The notes: generated by a model from the sequence alone, not told the origin. Positions 1 through 12,625 are shown, numbered from the stretch's first letter. The stretch: 64,000 bases of DNA from Actinernus sp. WN-2022 (GCA_030867875.1 JAOWCC010000936.1:81563032-81627031); one strand, 5' to 3'. Program-made: numbers and translations.

Positions 1-200
1 TAGCCAATTAGAATACTCATTCTCAGGCCCTTTGCAATGTAAATATAGCATGCAAGCGAGGTTTTCGCTTCTGAACGAGGCTTATGCTTATGCTTCCGTC
101 GTGTTGATTTTCACAAGAACATTAGTTTCTTATGCTTACGCTTACGCTTCCGTTTCTGCTTCCGTCGCTAATGAAAACCAGCCTTTAGTCTCCCCAGAAG

Positions 201-712
201 ATATAAAGATATAAGATATAAAGGTGCTGTAATCTGGAACTCACTTTCCGAAGAAAATAGGACAATTCAGTCAAGGAAACTCTTCAAATCTAGACTCCAA
301 AAACAGCTCATAGAGAATTACTAATTTCGTTATATATTTTTTCCCTTATGATCCATCTTCTCTTCTAAATCTTGTATTTGTATCTCCCCATCTCCCTCCC
401 CAAGATACCCGTGTGTAGTTTCATCGTCATTTAGTGCTTAGTGTTATTGATGTCAAGTGTGATAATATACAATTGTGTCGTATGTTATATATATATTTCT
501 TCATGTTTCCTTTCTTTTTTTTATTTCGTTATCTAGTTCGACCCATATTATACTGTCTATAAAAATATATTTCGGGATACCAGACTCGATTAGTTTTCTT
601 CTAAGCTACTTCTGGTATCCCAATACTCTAACTATGGCAATCACATTTATTAATTACACTCCATGTAAATACAGAGTATGAATAAAGACTTGTTGTTGTT
701 GTTGTTGTTGCA
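201..712 (+). mobile_element. LINE 3' end: reverse-transcriptase C-terminal tail plus 3' UTR with TTG tail
   Basis: Positions 217-324 read as a short open frame ending in a stop at 322-324. It carries the pattern YKGAVIWNSL, a run of polar residues, then KLFKSRL, which is the usual C-terminal end of CR1/L2/RTE-like non-LTR reverse transcriptases. A 3' UTR-like stretch follows and ends in a (TTG)n tail at about 690-711, as expected for 5'-truncated LINE insertions. Nothing upstream extends the polymerase, so this is a dead 5'-truncated copy. Confidence 0.6.
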
Positions 713-724
713 GAATCCAAGAAC

Positions 725-3700
725 CACTCGCGCCAGAACACTCGTCTGGCAAGAAATCGTTAGTGGAAATATAGAGGCTAAACTTAAAAATATGGATGTA
801 GAATCGGTTCAAATAGCTTCGTATATAATCTGTTCTTAGCTTTTATCAAGAAATAACAAATATTTTGGAAGAACTCATTTATTTTTAGGCTGAACTAGTG
901 AGCTCGTGTAAAATGTCGACAAAAGCGAGTCGTTGCTTATTTAATTTGTACATTTATAATGGTAATAGAACTGAGTGCAATTTTGTAATCACTCGTATGA
1001 TTTCAGACCAAATTTCACTCCACTCAGTTCTTTTACCACTTAATTATATTCATTTTGAAATTTTAACAAACGAAAAACGTTCGTAAATTTGTTTTTTTAC
1101 AACAACAAACTAGAAAAGTCAAGCGGGTAGAGCTTTGAAGAAGGCAATTAAAATCTAAGAGCGCGCGCGAGCGATCACGCAATCCCTACGCTGTGAAATG
1201 GCTTCTTAAATTCTGCTTTTTGATTGGTTCAGCAAAAGGATGCAATAACAGACACAAAATGATGCAATTTAGGCTGAAATCACTGCTGCTTTTAACCAAT
1301 CAAATTGCAGGAAACACCAATGATTTCAAAATGAATATAATTAACGCTGTAATTGGTCTAGACAAATGGGGAATGGAATGTCGTGCTGATTAACCAGCTG
1401 TTGGAGCTATCGCATGGCGTGACGATCCTAGTCATTTCAAAATAGCCAGTCAGAAGGCGTGTGAGAAAAAGCATTTTTAAAAGCCAATCAGAACGCGTAC
1501 TCAAATCACGGTACGCTGCTGGGGGTCTAGAACAAGCTTTCCGTCGCTGGTTCGCAGAGGTGTGAGCATTTGTTAATATTTTACTTCATTCAAATGCAAT
1601 TTATTCCTAAAGTTTTAGTCTTCAAAGGGAGAACAACACGCATTGATGTCATCTGTGTACAGATTGGATGAGTGTATATACTTACAGTTTTACTTGTGAA
1701 TACTGCAGAGTAAGCCAGTGCTATTCCCTTTGGGAGCCTTCTTCGACTCGGTGCCTGGCGCGCTAAATTGTACCGTTCGAGAGCCCGGTCCAACAGTACG
1801 TGTCACACAGTATATATCGGTACCAGATTAAATTGTTGATGAAACCTATTATACGCTATTGTTTGTAGCCGGCAGGCTTGAGTGAGGACGACAACTTCAT
1901 ACAATTCCAGGAAAATGGATATTATACAAAAGTATGCTGGTAGAGACAAATTAACTATTTTTAAATTCTAAGTTATATTTGAAGCTTATCAAAGTGATTT
2001 TACCAAAAAATATTATAAATTAGAAAATAGCTTAATTCACAACCACAAAGAAATTCAGCAAATGTCGGTGATGACATCATACATTAGCATATTGGAAATA
2101 TAAACCTTTATATCTCGTAGACGCAACACCCAAATCAAGAAATATTCTACTGTTGGACTAACCACTTCATGTAAAATCAATATAAAAGATAACTGGCTAA
2201 GGCGTATATGCATTTTAACTGTACCAGACACCGGCTGATTACAGTCACTGTTACATAATTCATTTAAGGTGGGCGGTGATATTTCATGAAGGGTAGTGAT
2301 GGTAACTCATAGATGGTGATGGTTGGTGATGTTGAACGGAACATTTGATAATATGACGGCACATGATGTGCAATGAGGGTGAGTGGCAACCTCATATGCA
2401 GGGAAAGGCCTCTGTACTGGTGGCTAATCAGAGGTGGCTCTCTGGATAACTGTATGGAGTGTTAGGCTCTCCCTTCCATTCTCCCCCATAGATGTCTGCG
2501 ACCCTTTAAAATTCACCTTATGCGACAAAATAAAACAGAAATTATGATGAAGTACGTATACATTGCAGTCTACCATTCCTATCCATGGCGCTTAATGTAT
2601 TTAGAACGAGGCTTTAAGAAAACAATTTTAATTACAGTGCAATTGACTTTTGTCGTGATCCGTATAAACCCCGTATCCTCAGACAATATCGCACAACATT
2701 GGGCTATCTCGGCCGGGGAACTGGTACCCGTGCAGACTACCAGACTTACCCAAGATGTTGGGTGATGTTGCGTTCGTTTGCACGGGGCTTTAGTGGCCAC
2801 GAATCATTGATTTTATTGTGTGTGTTTTTCAAAAGATTTCCGCCTTTTCAATTACCGTCGGATCGGTACTTTTGCGGCAGCCTTCTAATCAGTAGTATAT
2901 TCAGTGTCTGAATTGTTTAATTTGTAAGCGCGCGAAGCAAGATAATAAGGCCTTTTGCAGGTCATGTGCTGATATCTCACTTATTAATCGAATGAATAAT
3001 TTAGCTCGTGTACCATAGCACAGGCTTTTCTGAAGGGAAAACAATCTTCAAAAATGCAGTTTTGAAAGATGGACAATCGATTGGAGATGAAAAATAGCAT
3101 TTACAAACAGGTTTTGCTATTAAGTAATGGTTCGTATAAGAACTGGAGCAAGATCTATTGTTCCGCGTCAATGAATGTGATTTCACTAATCCCACATAGA
3201 AAATGGTTCAATTTTTTCTAATGATATCTCTTGACTAGTGGTATTAATATTCTCAAATTAAAATGCATGAAATCGCTCGTTGTGTATATGTTTTTGATTA
3301 CAAAACAAATTCAGCCAATAGAAAGACACTAAAACAAAAGCGGAGATATTATAAAAGATTTCAATGTTCTCCACATAGGATTTCTTTCTCTCTTTTTACA
3401 TAGTTACATATTGTCCGCTTTAATCATTTTCTTTAAAAAATATTGTGAAATCAGAGTTCTTTCCTATTTTTAGGAGGTTTATTTCTGTTTAACCAATGAG
3501 ATATCAAGTTTCAACAATAGAACAATTAACACCTTTGTGCATTCCTGGCCGTTGAGTGCTCCTGTTCTTACGCGAACCATTAATCAAAGGGGCTATGTCA
3601 TGGTACTGCGCATGTATCGAGTAATCGCTCGGTTGGTGGCTGTTAATTGGATACAAACGGTTAAACCTCCCTCAATGCTTGATTGAAAGGATTTTCAATA

Positions 3701-4840
3701 TTTTCTCTGGAGACTGTTTATATACACTATTTGGTAGTCATTTTTGCATATTTGCTTTGATTTTAAGCATCCCACATGGCCGAGAGGTTCGTTAGTTCAT
3801 ATCAAAATCGGCGAAAACAACTATGTATAGTCTATTATCGTGACACAGACGTGCCTTTAAAGTGCCTATAACCCCCAAAAATATTTTTTTTGAATTGAAA
3901 CTTTAAAACCATTATTTAGAACTTAAGGCAAAAATGAAGTGAGGTATGTTGCCCTTCAGTACAATCACGTGATTGTATTCTGCACAAGGCTCTTTATCTG
4001 ACTCAGCGGTCAAGTTGAATTCTTATTTCTTCGAAGAGTAAGAAACGAGGGGGTGAAAGCTTAGTAGACCAATTAAAAAATTAGGAAATCTGCACCGGGG
4101 CTGCTGTATTTCACGTTCGGCACTGACGCTGGATGACTTTTTTCCTGTAAAAACACTGGTCAACTGAGAGTCGAGTAAGGTATGCTAAGCGCCGTGGGAA
4201 GCGAGTAGCAGCTGACGTTTTGAGAGTTACATGCATACATACATAATCTTTATTTTAACACGGTGTCTCATCATACATATCGGCTCTTCCAGAGAGCCGT
4301 GCATACATGAACTAATATTCAAAAACTCATGAATAATTAATGAGCATTTTGTCCAATCAGATGAAGCAAATCAGTCACGTGCATGCTCCTTTATACCTGA
4401 TAAAATCTCATCATTCTAAACAGCCCGCGGAGGGATTTTAATTCTGTCCCAGGGGGAAACGGGGTTAATGATTGAGACAATGGATAAGCACCTTGCAACT
4501 CTTGGAATTTCTATTGATGTTTTAGCTTTCCCATTGAAATGCTAATTAGGATGAACGTTTTATATAAAGAATATTAATGAACATGAAATTTTATATAAAG
4601 TTTCATCCTAATTAAGAATTCACTGATAAAGACCCAAAGATAGCAAAAAGTACACGGAACATAAGGTACCTAGATAATAAATTTTGCACTAAATTTACTA
4701 ATATCAGCAGACTATAGCGAGATACACAGAGAATATTTTTTAAATGAAGTTATCGAACTACCATTACTTGTTTACCGAGCCACTGTTTAGTTCCAATTAT
4801 TAAACCAAACTCAAAGCCGTAAAATAATATAAACGTGCAT
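725..4840. other. Intergenic stretch without a recognisable gene
   Basis: Only short chance frames are present. The visible structure is dispersed-repeat material. About 3585-3860 resembles 32195-32400 (shared GGGGCTATGTCAT start, a TTTGCTTTGATTTT core and a GAGGTTCGTYAGTTCA end). About 4305-4420 resembles 11085-11175 (CTCATGAATAATTMATGAG and neighbouring bases). No splice-bounded coding exon was seen on either strand. Confidence 0.5.
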
Positions 4841-4845
4841 TAAAC

Positions 4846-5002
4846 TTACAAACATCCTCTTCATATTTTGTGCCGGAGTCAAAAATTTAGAGTCTGCCGT
4901 CATGTCAGTCACATCGCTTTCCAAGTCTTGAACTTTATCGATGTCAACCACGACACCAAATCCTTCAAGTGCAGCTTCTTGCCCGGCTAGCTTGGTATTT
5001 GC
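4846..5002 (-). other. Orphan exon-like open segment, product unknown
   Basis: On the minus strand a frame starting near 5002 encodes a segment beginning ANTKLAGQEAALEGFGVVVD and continuing through VQDLESDVTDM to LTPAQNMKRM. It is followed by a good donor-like GTAAGT at about 4846-4851. The amino-acid composition is protein-like, and the frame is closed upstream by a stop, as if by an intron border. I do not recognise the family and found no partner exon nearby. It lies directly beside a foldback element, so it could be an isolated exon of a gene with remote exons, a captured exon, or a pseudo-exon. Confidence 0.3.
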
Positions 5003-5172
5003 CACACAATGCTTTCAGCATTGCGAAACTCCGCTTCAAACAACATACAGTAGTATGGTAATTTCTTCATGTCAATCCCTTGAGATGTTCGTAATTGCAG
5101 GCGGTGATTACTCGAATATTTTGCAGGCGTTGTGAATACAAAGGTTCAATGGTTCATTAAGTAACCATTGAG

Positions 5173-5534
5173 TTTTTGAAGCCGTTTAATAAACTCGCAG
5201 CACGTGTTTTATCAGGTCTAAAACTCTCGGGCTGCGCCCTCGAGTTTTAAACCTGATAAAACACTGCTGCTCGTTTATTAAACAGTACATAAAATTACAG
5301 AAATGGATCCCTAGTTAAAATGTGTTTTTCTAATATGAATTTCCAAAAAGTATAAATCCCTAAAATATATTATCCTAATTTCTAAAACTCATAAATAATT
5401 CATGATATACACAATAAATGAATGTTTTAAGTATAGTTTAATAAACAAGCAGCAGTGTTTTATCAGATATAAAAACTCGAGGGCGCAGGATCTGATAAAA
5501 CACGTGCTGCGAGTTTAGTAAACGGCTTCAAAAA
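5173..5534. mobile_element. Foldback/MITE element with ~45-bp terminal inverted repeats
   Basis: The left end (5173-5217, starting TTTTTGAAGCCGTTTA) is repeated in reverse complement at 5490-5534. Inside, two further inverted blocks lie around GATAAAACACTGCTGC and the AAACTCGAGGGCGCA core, so the element can fold at two levels. It has no coding capacity. This is typical of a non-autonomous TIR element mobilised in trans. Confidence 0.7.
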
Positions 5535-5594
5535 CATTACTTCTAAAAGATAATAATTTTCAGAAATTTAGATGAAAAGTGAAGAATTACTTGT

Positions 5595-7075
5595 TTATAG
5601 CAAGAGACCATCACCCAAGAGAACCGATCCCCCATACTAGCCTCTCTCCCCATACTAGCCTCTCTCCCCATGATAGTCTGCGCCGATTTATTTTTAGCTT
5701 GCATAAATTAGTTCGACTATTTTTACCACTCTATCCGATTGGTTGTGGGTGTCACGTGTCCGAATGGCCCGGCGGGCGGCGAGAGCAGAAGAATGCATTC
5801 AGTGTTTTACTCAGTAATCAAAGCATTCACAATTTTCTACTTTCACGACAGTTACTCTACAGATTCATATTGATTACAGTGTTGCAAAAGCATGTCCGAT
5901 TATTTACGATATTTTAGGTTCTATTTCTAATTTCTTTAGCGAATTGTAAGCGTCTGTTTACGATAATTCCAAACTCAGTCAGTCAGTGTTTCAGATTAAC
6001 TGGATTTATAATTTCGCAAAATTATGGTCAAAAGTCGATACGTGCTTGCTTGCTATAAACTGAACGTTTCTAAAATTATTAGACTGATGAAAGAGCAAAT
6101 AATCCGGTCAGTTCCCTAGGTATGTTATCTAGCTATACATGAATATGAACTACAGGGAACGAGTATTTATAAGGTAAGCGAAGTTTCAATAACAACGATA
6201 CGGGATTGTTAATTTATTAAATTTTTTGCTCGCCGATCCGGCTAATGGCATTACGGCTTCATTTCCTTTGATAGTTTCACGAAATTCAGGTCACTCTAGT
6301 TTCTTTTCACGGCTTCCAGGTCACATCCGAATTTCTTACGGGTCTGGCTTAATACAGCCCCCCCCGGGGGGGGGGGGACTCCCATATAAAAGGGGTAGGG
6401 ATGCTCGTCGGACATTTTCGATTTGACCCCTAAGAGGTACTAAAATGGCGTGGCTCAAGCTTATTTTGACCCCTAAAAGATAATAAAAATGTAAATTGAT
6501 AACAGCTTTTTTGTTCAATTGACACCCGACCCCTAAAAGGTACCGCTTTACATAGAAATGTCTGTGTTTGATGGTGGATACCCTAAGTGGTACCAAACTC
6601 CTGATTTTGACCCCTAAAAGGTACGACGAGCATCCATGTACCCCTCACATAAGGGAGTCCCGGGATACAGCCTACAGTTTCCCAGTCAAATCCAAACGGC
6701 AATATTTTTAACGGGTTTTCAAATTACACTCCGTAGCTTATATTAATTAAATTCAAAGTTTATTTTCTCGAGTCTTCAAGTCAGATCAGGTCAGATCCGT
6801 CCCATACCAGTCCGGGTAGTAAGTTTATGGAGCAACACATAATTCAGAGCCATAATTCAGAGTTTTGAAGCTTCGCATTCATCGCCCCTCTTTCTTTGTT
6901 GAAATCAAGGTTGAATGAATTCATGAGATGGAGCGATGAAAATCCGTGAGGAGCTGGAACCAAATCTTAAAATAGCATCGTGACGTTCACTGAGCCAAAA
7001 ATAGATTGGCGCAGACTATCATAGGGTACGGAGATCAGTTCTCTTATAAAGTGATGGTCTCTTGTTTATAGCTAC
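5595..7075. mobile_element. ~1.5-kb DNA element bounded by imperfect inverted repeats
   Basis: The left end (about 5595-5690) contains GCAAGAGACCATCAC, then GAGAACCGATC and ATGATAGTCTGCGCC. The right end (about 7012-7075) has the reverse order: GCGCAGACTATCAT, GATCAGTTCTCT, GTGATGGTCTCTTG. The left arm is lengthened by a duplicated CCCCATACTAGCCTCTCT. No transposase frame survives. A second repeat family (6374-6661) sits inside and looks like a later insertion. Confidence 0.5.
6374..6661 (+). repeat. Repeat with GGTACCTTTTAGGGGTCAAA-type subunits, copy 1
   Basis: The segment opens with GGGACTCCCATAT and closes with ATAAGGGAGTCCC, forming short inverted ends. Between them the motif TTTGACCCCTAAAAGGTAC or a close variant recurs about five times at irregular spacing, with GATGCTCGTCG near both ends. 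A longer copy lies in the opposite orientation at 9377-9746. The family is probably a non-autonomous element that grew by internal duplication. Confidence 0.65.
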
Positions 7076-8300
7076 GTCGTGCGTCAGTGACATGCGCAGT
7101 TGGAATACGGGGCGAAAATTTGGGTCCCATAATGTTAGGCTGGTTGCGTGTGAATAACTGTGAGTCAAGGGGTTCTCGTTTTCGAACTCCTCGAGTCATT
7201 GCGTTTAGACCGTTGGTCGAGCAACCCTGAGTCTTGTCTTATAAAGTAAGATTCCCCTTGGGATCTTTTTAAGGATCTTCACTGTACGAGTGAGGGTCTT
7301 TATAAAGATTCATGGTGAAGCCCTTGGTTTTATAAGGATAGACAATCAGTGGTAGATTCCGGCAATTCTGCTTTTCAACGAAACACAAATGCTGAAAGCT
7401 GAAAAAGGCCAACTAACTAGGTTTTTGCATAGTTTACAACACTTTGTTTTTTTCTTTCTTTTTCTCGGGGGAAAAGGTAAGCCTGATACTCAGGTTATAC
7501 ATGAACTTACGGACTGTGTTCATAATTCTGAAAACAAAAATATTCACCCAAGTGCCATGAAACGTTTTCTATAACATACTCAGTATGTGTGTTCACTCCT
7601 GCAGAAAAAATCATAATATTCCATGAAAGATTTGGTCCTTCTAAAAGCCACAAACCTAGGAGAATGTTTGAGATCTAATCCCGAGATCTAATGCATGTGA
7701 TTTATATAAGCAGAGGAATATTAGTGATTTACCAAATTCCGTACGTAGATACACAAACACATCGTTTCAATGAATGAACGATTCCAATGCTTTCTTCTGC
7801 TCTGGATATAGCTTCAAAATCCTGAAAACTTTACAAATTTGGTCGGCACACTGCTCAAGTTCTTCCCCAACGCCATTTAGAAAAATATGCGGGCACATTC
7901 CTTAAATTCCAAACTTTGCCAAAAGTCTAAAGTTCGCTCTGATTGGTTGACATTATGACGTCAGGAACATGAAAGTCTATGAAGTCCATCAGACGGGGAG
8001 GGGGAGGAAGTGAGCAGACGACCTCGTACCGTCTGAAAATCAGGCTACTCCAGGTCACGTCAAATGCTGCATTGCAATTGGACATGACGTCTGAAGCTGT
8101 CAATCAGCTCAATGTCAACGTTATTCTAGTGTGATGTTTAATGTCGGTTAGCAAAGCTAAAGTTCCCATTACTCTTTGTGGATAATCTTTACATGCGTCA
8201 GTATGTTTAATAGCTTGTTATTTCAAGATCATACCTAATATACGACCTCTAGCTCTCTCTCTTTCCTCTCCTCGGAAAAGGTACCGCCGGGAGGTGCTTT

Positions 8301-8393
8301 TATAAACCGGATATCGCGTCTATAAACCGGATATCGCGTCTATAAACCGGATATCGCGTCTATAAACCGGATATCGCGTCTATAAACCGGATA
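8301..8393. repeat. 20-bp tandem repeat, 4.65 copies
   Basis: The unit TATAAACCGGATATCGCGTC starts at 8301, 8321, 8341, 8361 and 8381, and the copies are exact until the last breaks off. Each unit contains the palindrome GATATC. No gene is close by. Confidence 0.95.
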
Positions 8394-8635
8394 ACATTGT
8401 CGGTGCTGGCAATGAATCGTTTATTGTCGCAGATAAACACAGCGCAACTGAAATTTGTCCTAGTTTTAAGCCTTGGCTTTCTTTCTGTTGGCTCTGTGAT
8501 CAATGTATCGGCTAAATGGGCCACAGCGATTTATTCACGTTTTTTGGAAGATATCTGCTACAGTTTTAGGAACTATGGAATTTTACTTTATTGAAATGAT
8601 TTCAAAATTGAGAGAAACAATCCTTTGTTTTTAAC

Positions 8636-9119
8636 TACCGTATTTCCTCGATTAAGCGCCCTGGGCGCTTATTTCAAATTTTGTTGCCAAGGGGGGCGCT
8701 CAATCGAGAGGGGGGGGGGGCGCTTAATGGCTCACGGAAACTGGAAATTGGTCTTGTCGTTCCCGGCTGTTTCACAGCATTTACCCAAAGCGTTGAAATG
8801 GGAAGAAGGCTGAAGAACGAGCTGCTTCGGGTACAAGAGCTATGCAAGCACATGGACTTAATAATCATCACGGACTGTGAGTTGGAAGAAAAGAAACTAA
8901 TTTCCCTTATCAGCCAAACATAACTTTAATACGGTACTACATATAGGAACATGCCGTAACTTTGTAATAAAACGCAAGTTGTATGCCATCTCTCTTACTG
9001 TGCCATATTTATTGGGGGAGGGGAGAGGGGGTGCTTAATCGAGGGGGGCGCTTATTTCAAATTTTGTTGCCAAGGGGGGCGCTTAATCGAGGGGGGCGCT
9101 TAATCGAGGAAATACGGTA
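8636..9119. mobile_element. TIR element with TACCGTATTTCC ends
   Basis: The left end reads TACCGTATTTCCTCGATTAA and the right end is its reverse complement. The arms continue with G-rich copies of GGGGGGCGCTTAATCGA and a shared ATTTCAAATTTTGTTGCCAAG. A short internal open stretch (about 8755-8920) has no recognisable domain. The terminal TACCGTATT is shared with the element at 53986-54618, suggesting mobilisation by related transposases. The superfamily is not determined; TA-flanked mariner/pogo-like is possible. Confidence 0.65.
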
Positions 9120-9376
9120 TACTAACAACGAAGCGATTAACCATGCTATATACCGAGAACGCTCAACCGGCGACAAATCGGATTCGCAGACAAGCGTTAA
9201 CAGATTTTACCAAGATCCTCTCTTTGTAAAATATAGTAAATACATGAAATATAAGATCATTGATCTCTTTGCGAGTGTAAAGAATATTGTTTATACTGAC
9301 AGCTGTATTGATTACGAGAAGCTATCAATTAACCACACACAATCATGCAAACACGTGGGACAGAGGACGAAACGCC

Positions 9377-9746
9377 CGGGGGTGGACCCCTTATTGAGGG
9401 GTACATGGATGCTCGTCGTACCTTTTAGGGGTCAAAATCAGGAGTTTGGTACCACTTAGGGTTATCCACGATCAAACACATACATTTCTATGTAAAGCGG
9501 TACCTTTTAGGGGTCGGGTGAGTCACCGAATGCTAGAGAATGACAGCGCTTTTGAAAACAACAAGGAAAAATGTGCTTGATGATACAACATGTTAATAGA
9601 AATAAAAGGCATCGAAAGTTTAAAATGTTGGCATGTTTTTATCGGTACCTTTTAGGAGTCAAAATAAGCTTGAGCCACGCCCATTTTAGTACCTTTTAGG
9701 GGTCAAATTGAAAATGTCCGACGAGCACCCCTACCCCTTTTATATG
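9377..9746 (-). repeat. Repeat with GGTACCTTTTAGGGGTCAAA subunits, copy 2 (inverted)
   Basis: This is the reverse-oriented relative of 6374-6661. It carries four to five copies of GGTACCTTTTAGGGGTCAAA or close variants and ends in TACCCCTTTTATATGG, the inverse of the start of the other copy. About 100 bp in the middle is not shared and separates two subunits. Confidence 0.65.
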
Positions 9747-9747
9747 G

Positions 9748-9890
9748 CTGCTCATTATTTGTAACTTTATTAGCTGTAGGTAATGTGTAGGAATCGATTG
9801 CGAATACCCGCAAAGCTTCTTTAAAGTTTTCTGCTAATTATTTGTGGGGTCTTCGGTCTTCGTTTTATAAATAGGTTTTCGTTTTATAGG
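9748..9890 (+). repeat. Dispersed repeat also present at 13.77-13.96 kb
   Basis: The stretch from GCTCATTATTTGTAACTTTA through GAATACCCGCAAAGCTTC to GGGGTCTTCGGTCTTCG recurs at 13827-13940, with a second partial tandem copy at about 13775-13830. It is noncoding. Confidence 0.7.
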
Positions 9891-9914
9891 CACCCGCCCC
9901 TGGGTTAACATCTG

Positions 9915-10780
9915 AAATATTTGAGAGGGCTAGGTTAAAGAAAACAGCTGAAAGTCTCAATACAGATAAAAGCTGGCAGGATTATAAACACATAAAAAAT
10001 AAAGTTAACTATAGTATTAAGTCTTCTAAAACAGAATATTATAGTTTGTACTTCAGAGTAAATACTAAGAACATAAAACAAACATGGAAAGGGATTAATA
10101 ACTTGCTGGGCAAAAACCTAAATACAACATCTATTAAAAATTAACAGTACATATAACAAATAAAAAAAACATACCGTACGTCGGAAGTGAATCAGTAATG
10201 CACTTAACGCTCACTTTACAGAAGTAGGGCCTAAGCTATATATAGCTTCTCAACTACCTCCTTCTATAAGGCAGTATTCCGACTATATAACTTCTACCGA
10301 ACATTCGATCGTTTACTATTGAAGAGACATCAAACAATTAAATAAAGCATGTGGTTTAGATGATATTTATATGATATTTCAGGCTGTTCAAGGCTTACTT
10401 TTATATTTAAGCTCTACTGGTTTGCACTGGGATTTTCCCAAGTGATTCAGTGGAAAGTTGCAAAGGTATTCCCGATAACTATAGACCTATCTCTGTTTAA
10501 AGCTACCAGGGTGGTCACCTTTTCCAATTACGATAGGCGGCCAGCTGAGTTGTTACACGAACTTAAATGGGATAATCTTGAGACAAAACGATCAAAGCAA
10601 CTAGCTATATTGATGTACCAAAATATGAACGGCAGCACTCCAAATTATTTGAAGGAAATCTTTAAAAGCACAACTTTTGTACATTCCTATAAACCAAGAC
10701 CGCACACTGAAGCTGGAAAGCGCAGCTTTCATTATAGTGAGCTGTTCTCTGGAACAGTTTATCTAATGACATAAGAAAAC
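9915..10780 (+). mobile_element. LINE reverse-transcriptase fragment with internal deletions
   Basis: From about 9915 the frames give the endonuclease-RT linker pattern: KTAESLNTDKSWQDYKHIKN, then EYYSLYFRVNTKN and WKGINNLLGKN. Around 10440-10500 there is a remnant of the conserved 'WK.AKV.P' and 'DNYRPIS' motifs. From about 10500 the same frame jumps to the RT C-terminus (RRPAELLHELKWDNL, LAILMYQNMNGSTPNYLKEI). The catalytic palm is missing, so this is an internally deleted, frameshifted CR1/L2-like copy. Confidence 0.65.
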
Positions 10781-11177
10781 AGACAAACGTAATATCATTT
10801 TAAAAATACGCTGTAATTTAGGTTAAATAAGTAATTTTGAACAAAGAATTCTACAATTTACGCACTATTTATCACATGAGAGGCCGTGTTGTATCCTGGG
10901 TAGTTATAGATACGAGCTGCTTCGGATCTCCGATACAACACAAATTTTATAAATTACTTTAAAACTTCTAGATGTAGAGTCTTGTTTTCAGTTATTTTGG
11001 TGATACGACTTATTTTGACCGAGAAAATCAAAGTTAAAGTTTATGTAAATGAGACCGTATCTATATTACATTTATAAAACACTCATTCAAAAACTCATGA
11101 ATAATTCATGAGCATTTTGTCCAATCAGAAGAAGCAAATAATTCACATGCATGCTCCTTTATACCCGGTAAAACTTA

Positions 11178-11358
11178 AGGGTCTTTATACAACTTTTCAC
11201 TCTACGAGTGCGGTCCTATATAAAACTTCATGGTTGAGGCCTTTTTCCTTTGTTGAACAAAAGGTTAAAGAAGACAGCTTGAACAAAGGAAAAAGGCCTC
11301 AACCATGAAATTTTATATAGGGCCACACTCTTAGAATGAAAAGTTGTATAAAGACCCT
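11178..11358. mobile_element. Foldback MITE (~180 bp, ~75-bp arms)
   Basis: The arm starting AGGGTCTTTATACAACTTTT and running to CTTTTTCCTTTGTT is followed, after a short loop, by its near-perfect reverse complement ending AAGACCCT. It has no coding capacity. A related half-arm is visible near 7290-7330. Confidence 0.8.
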
Positions 11359-11359
11359 C

Positions 11360-12625
11360 CCTAGTCTATAAGGGTAGATTCCGGAAATTCTGATTTTCAA
11401 CGAAAACACAAATGCTGAAAGCTGAAAAAGGCCAACTAACTAGGTTTTTGCATAGTTTACAACACTTCCTAAGGCAAAATTTATACCTGCTTTGTTGCTT
11501 GATTCCTTTATGAGAAGCCTTTCAAAAAGCTACCTTTTTTGCTAATAAAGACTGGACATTTTTTGGTTTCATCCAAAAATCCAGAAAGCTGAAATTTCAT
11601 ACCTTTTCTCAGCTTCGATTTGCTTTTGCAAGAAGGGCGGAAAAGGTACCTTTATTGCGCTTTCATTCGAAAACCAGAACGAATGCAAATTCATACCTTT
11701 TTTCAGCTTCAATTTGACTTTGCGAGAAGCGCGGAAAAGGTACCTTTTTTGCACTTTGCACTGAAAACCAGAATACACGAAAATTGATACCTTTATTCAG
11801 CTTAGCTGCGATATTGAGAGAAGTGCGTAAAAGATACTTCTTTCTTTGTTTATTGGCTGTTTGATCGGCACGAACTGCCGGCACTGTACTATACTAGCGT
11901 GTTAATAGATACGGCCGTATAACTATTGGCTATTGCCTGATGATTGACACCGAGAAAACTGAATGGTTTCAATTGTGAAACAACAGTTCCCGCCACTTTT
12001 GCGGAAAGAATGGATTATTTGGATTATTTCTCTTTTTTCTTGGGGTGGGGGGGGGGGGGGGGGGGGGGGGGAGGGAGGGCCTGATACTCAGGTTAGTTCA
12101 TGTACGGCAATGGCATCTAAACTTTGCACAAAGTCCGGTTAAAACAATCTCTGATACCAAAAAACTACAATAGGACAACTTCAGGATCTTGTGTGACTAA
12201 TCGGCATACATATCAAGCCTCGAAACGTTTTAAAAATATAAGTAAAAGCGTAAAAGTTCTAAGATCACCGCAAAAAAAACTGAATAAACTTTACGGCGTG
12301 AATCGAGTCTGATATTTCTTGTATGCATTCTCATACACTGTCGTGAAAATACTGCACGCAAACTTCCGTTTAAAAAGTTCCTGCTCTCCAAAGAACCACA
12401 GCAGCTCAAACAGGATAACATTCCGAGAAATCGACAGAAGTTTGAAGCTGTAATTTTTTTTTCCAGTGCATGAAAGCTGATAGATCCATCTACTTCACGC
12501 TTCAATTCTTATGCGTGATCGTATTGGCTTATTGTAAAAACAAAGGTTGATGACGTCAGGAACATCAGACGGGGAGGGGGAGGAAGTGAGCGGACGACCT
12601 CGTACCGTCTGAAATCAGGCTAGAC
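11360..12625. repeat. Diverged segmental duplicate of 7.34-8.05 kb
   Basis: Three blocks in the same order link the two regions. They share GGTAGATTCCGG...CATAGTTTACAACACTT (7350 and 11368), CCTGATACTCAGGTTA (7480 and 12080) and GACGGGGAGGGGGAGGAAGT with CGACCTCGTACCGTCTGAAA (7990 and 12567). The 11-12 kb copy is longer and contains a threefold imperfect repeat at 11580-11840 (AGCTGAAATTTCATACCTTT-like units) and a run of more than 25 guanines at about 12045-12072. Confidence 0.6.
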
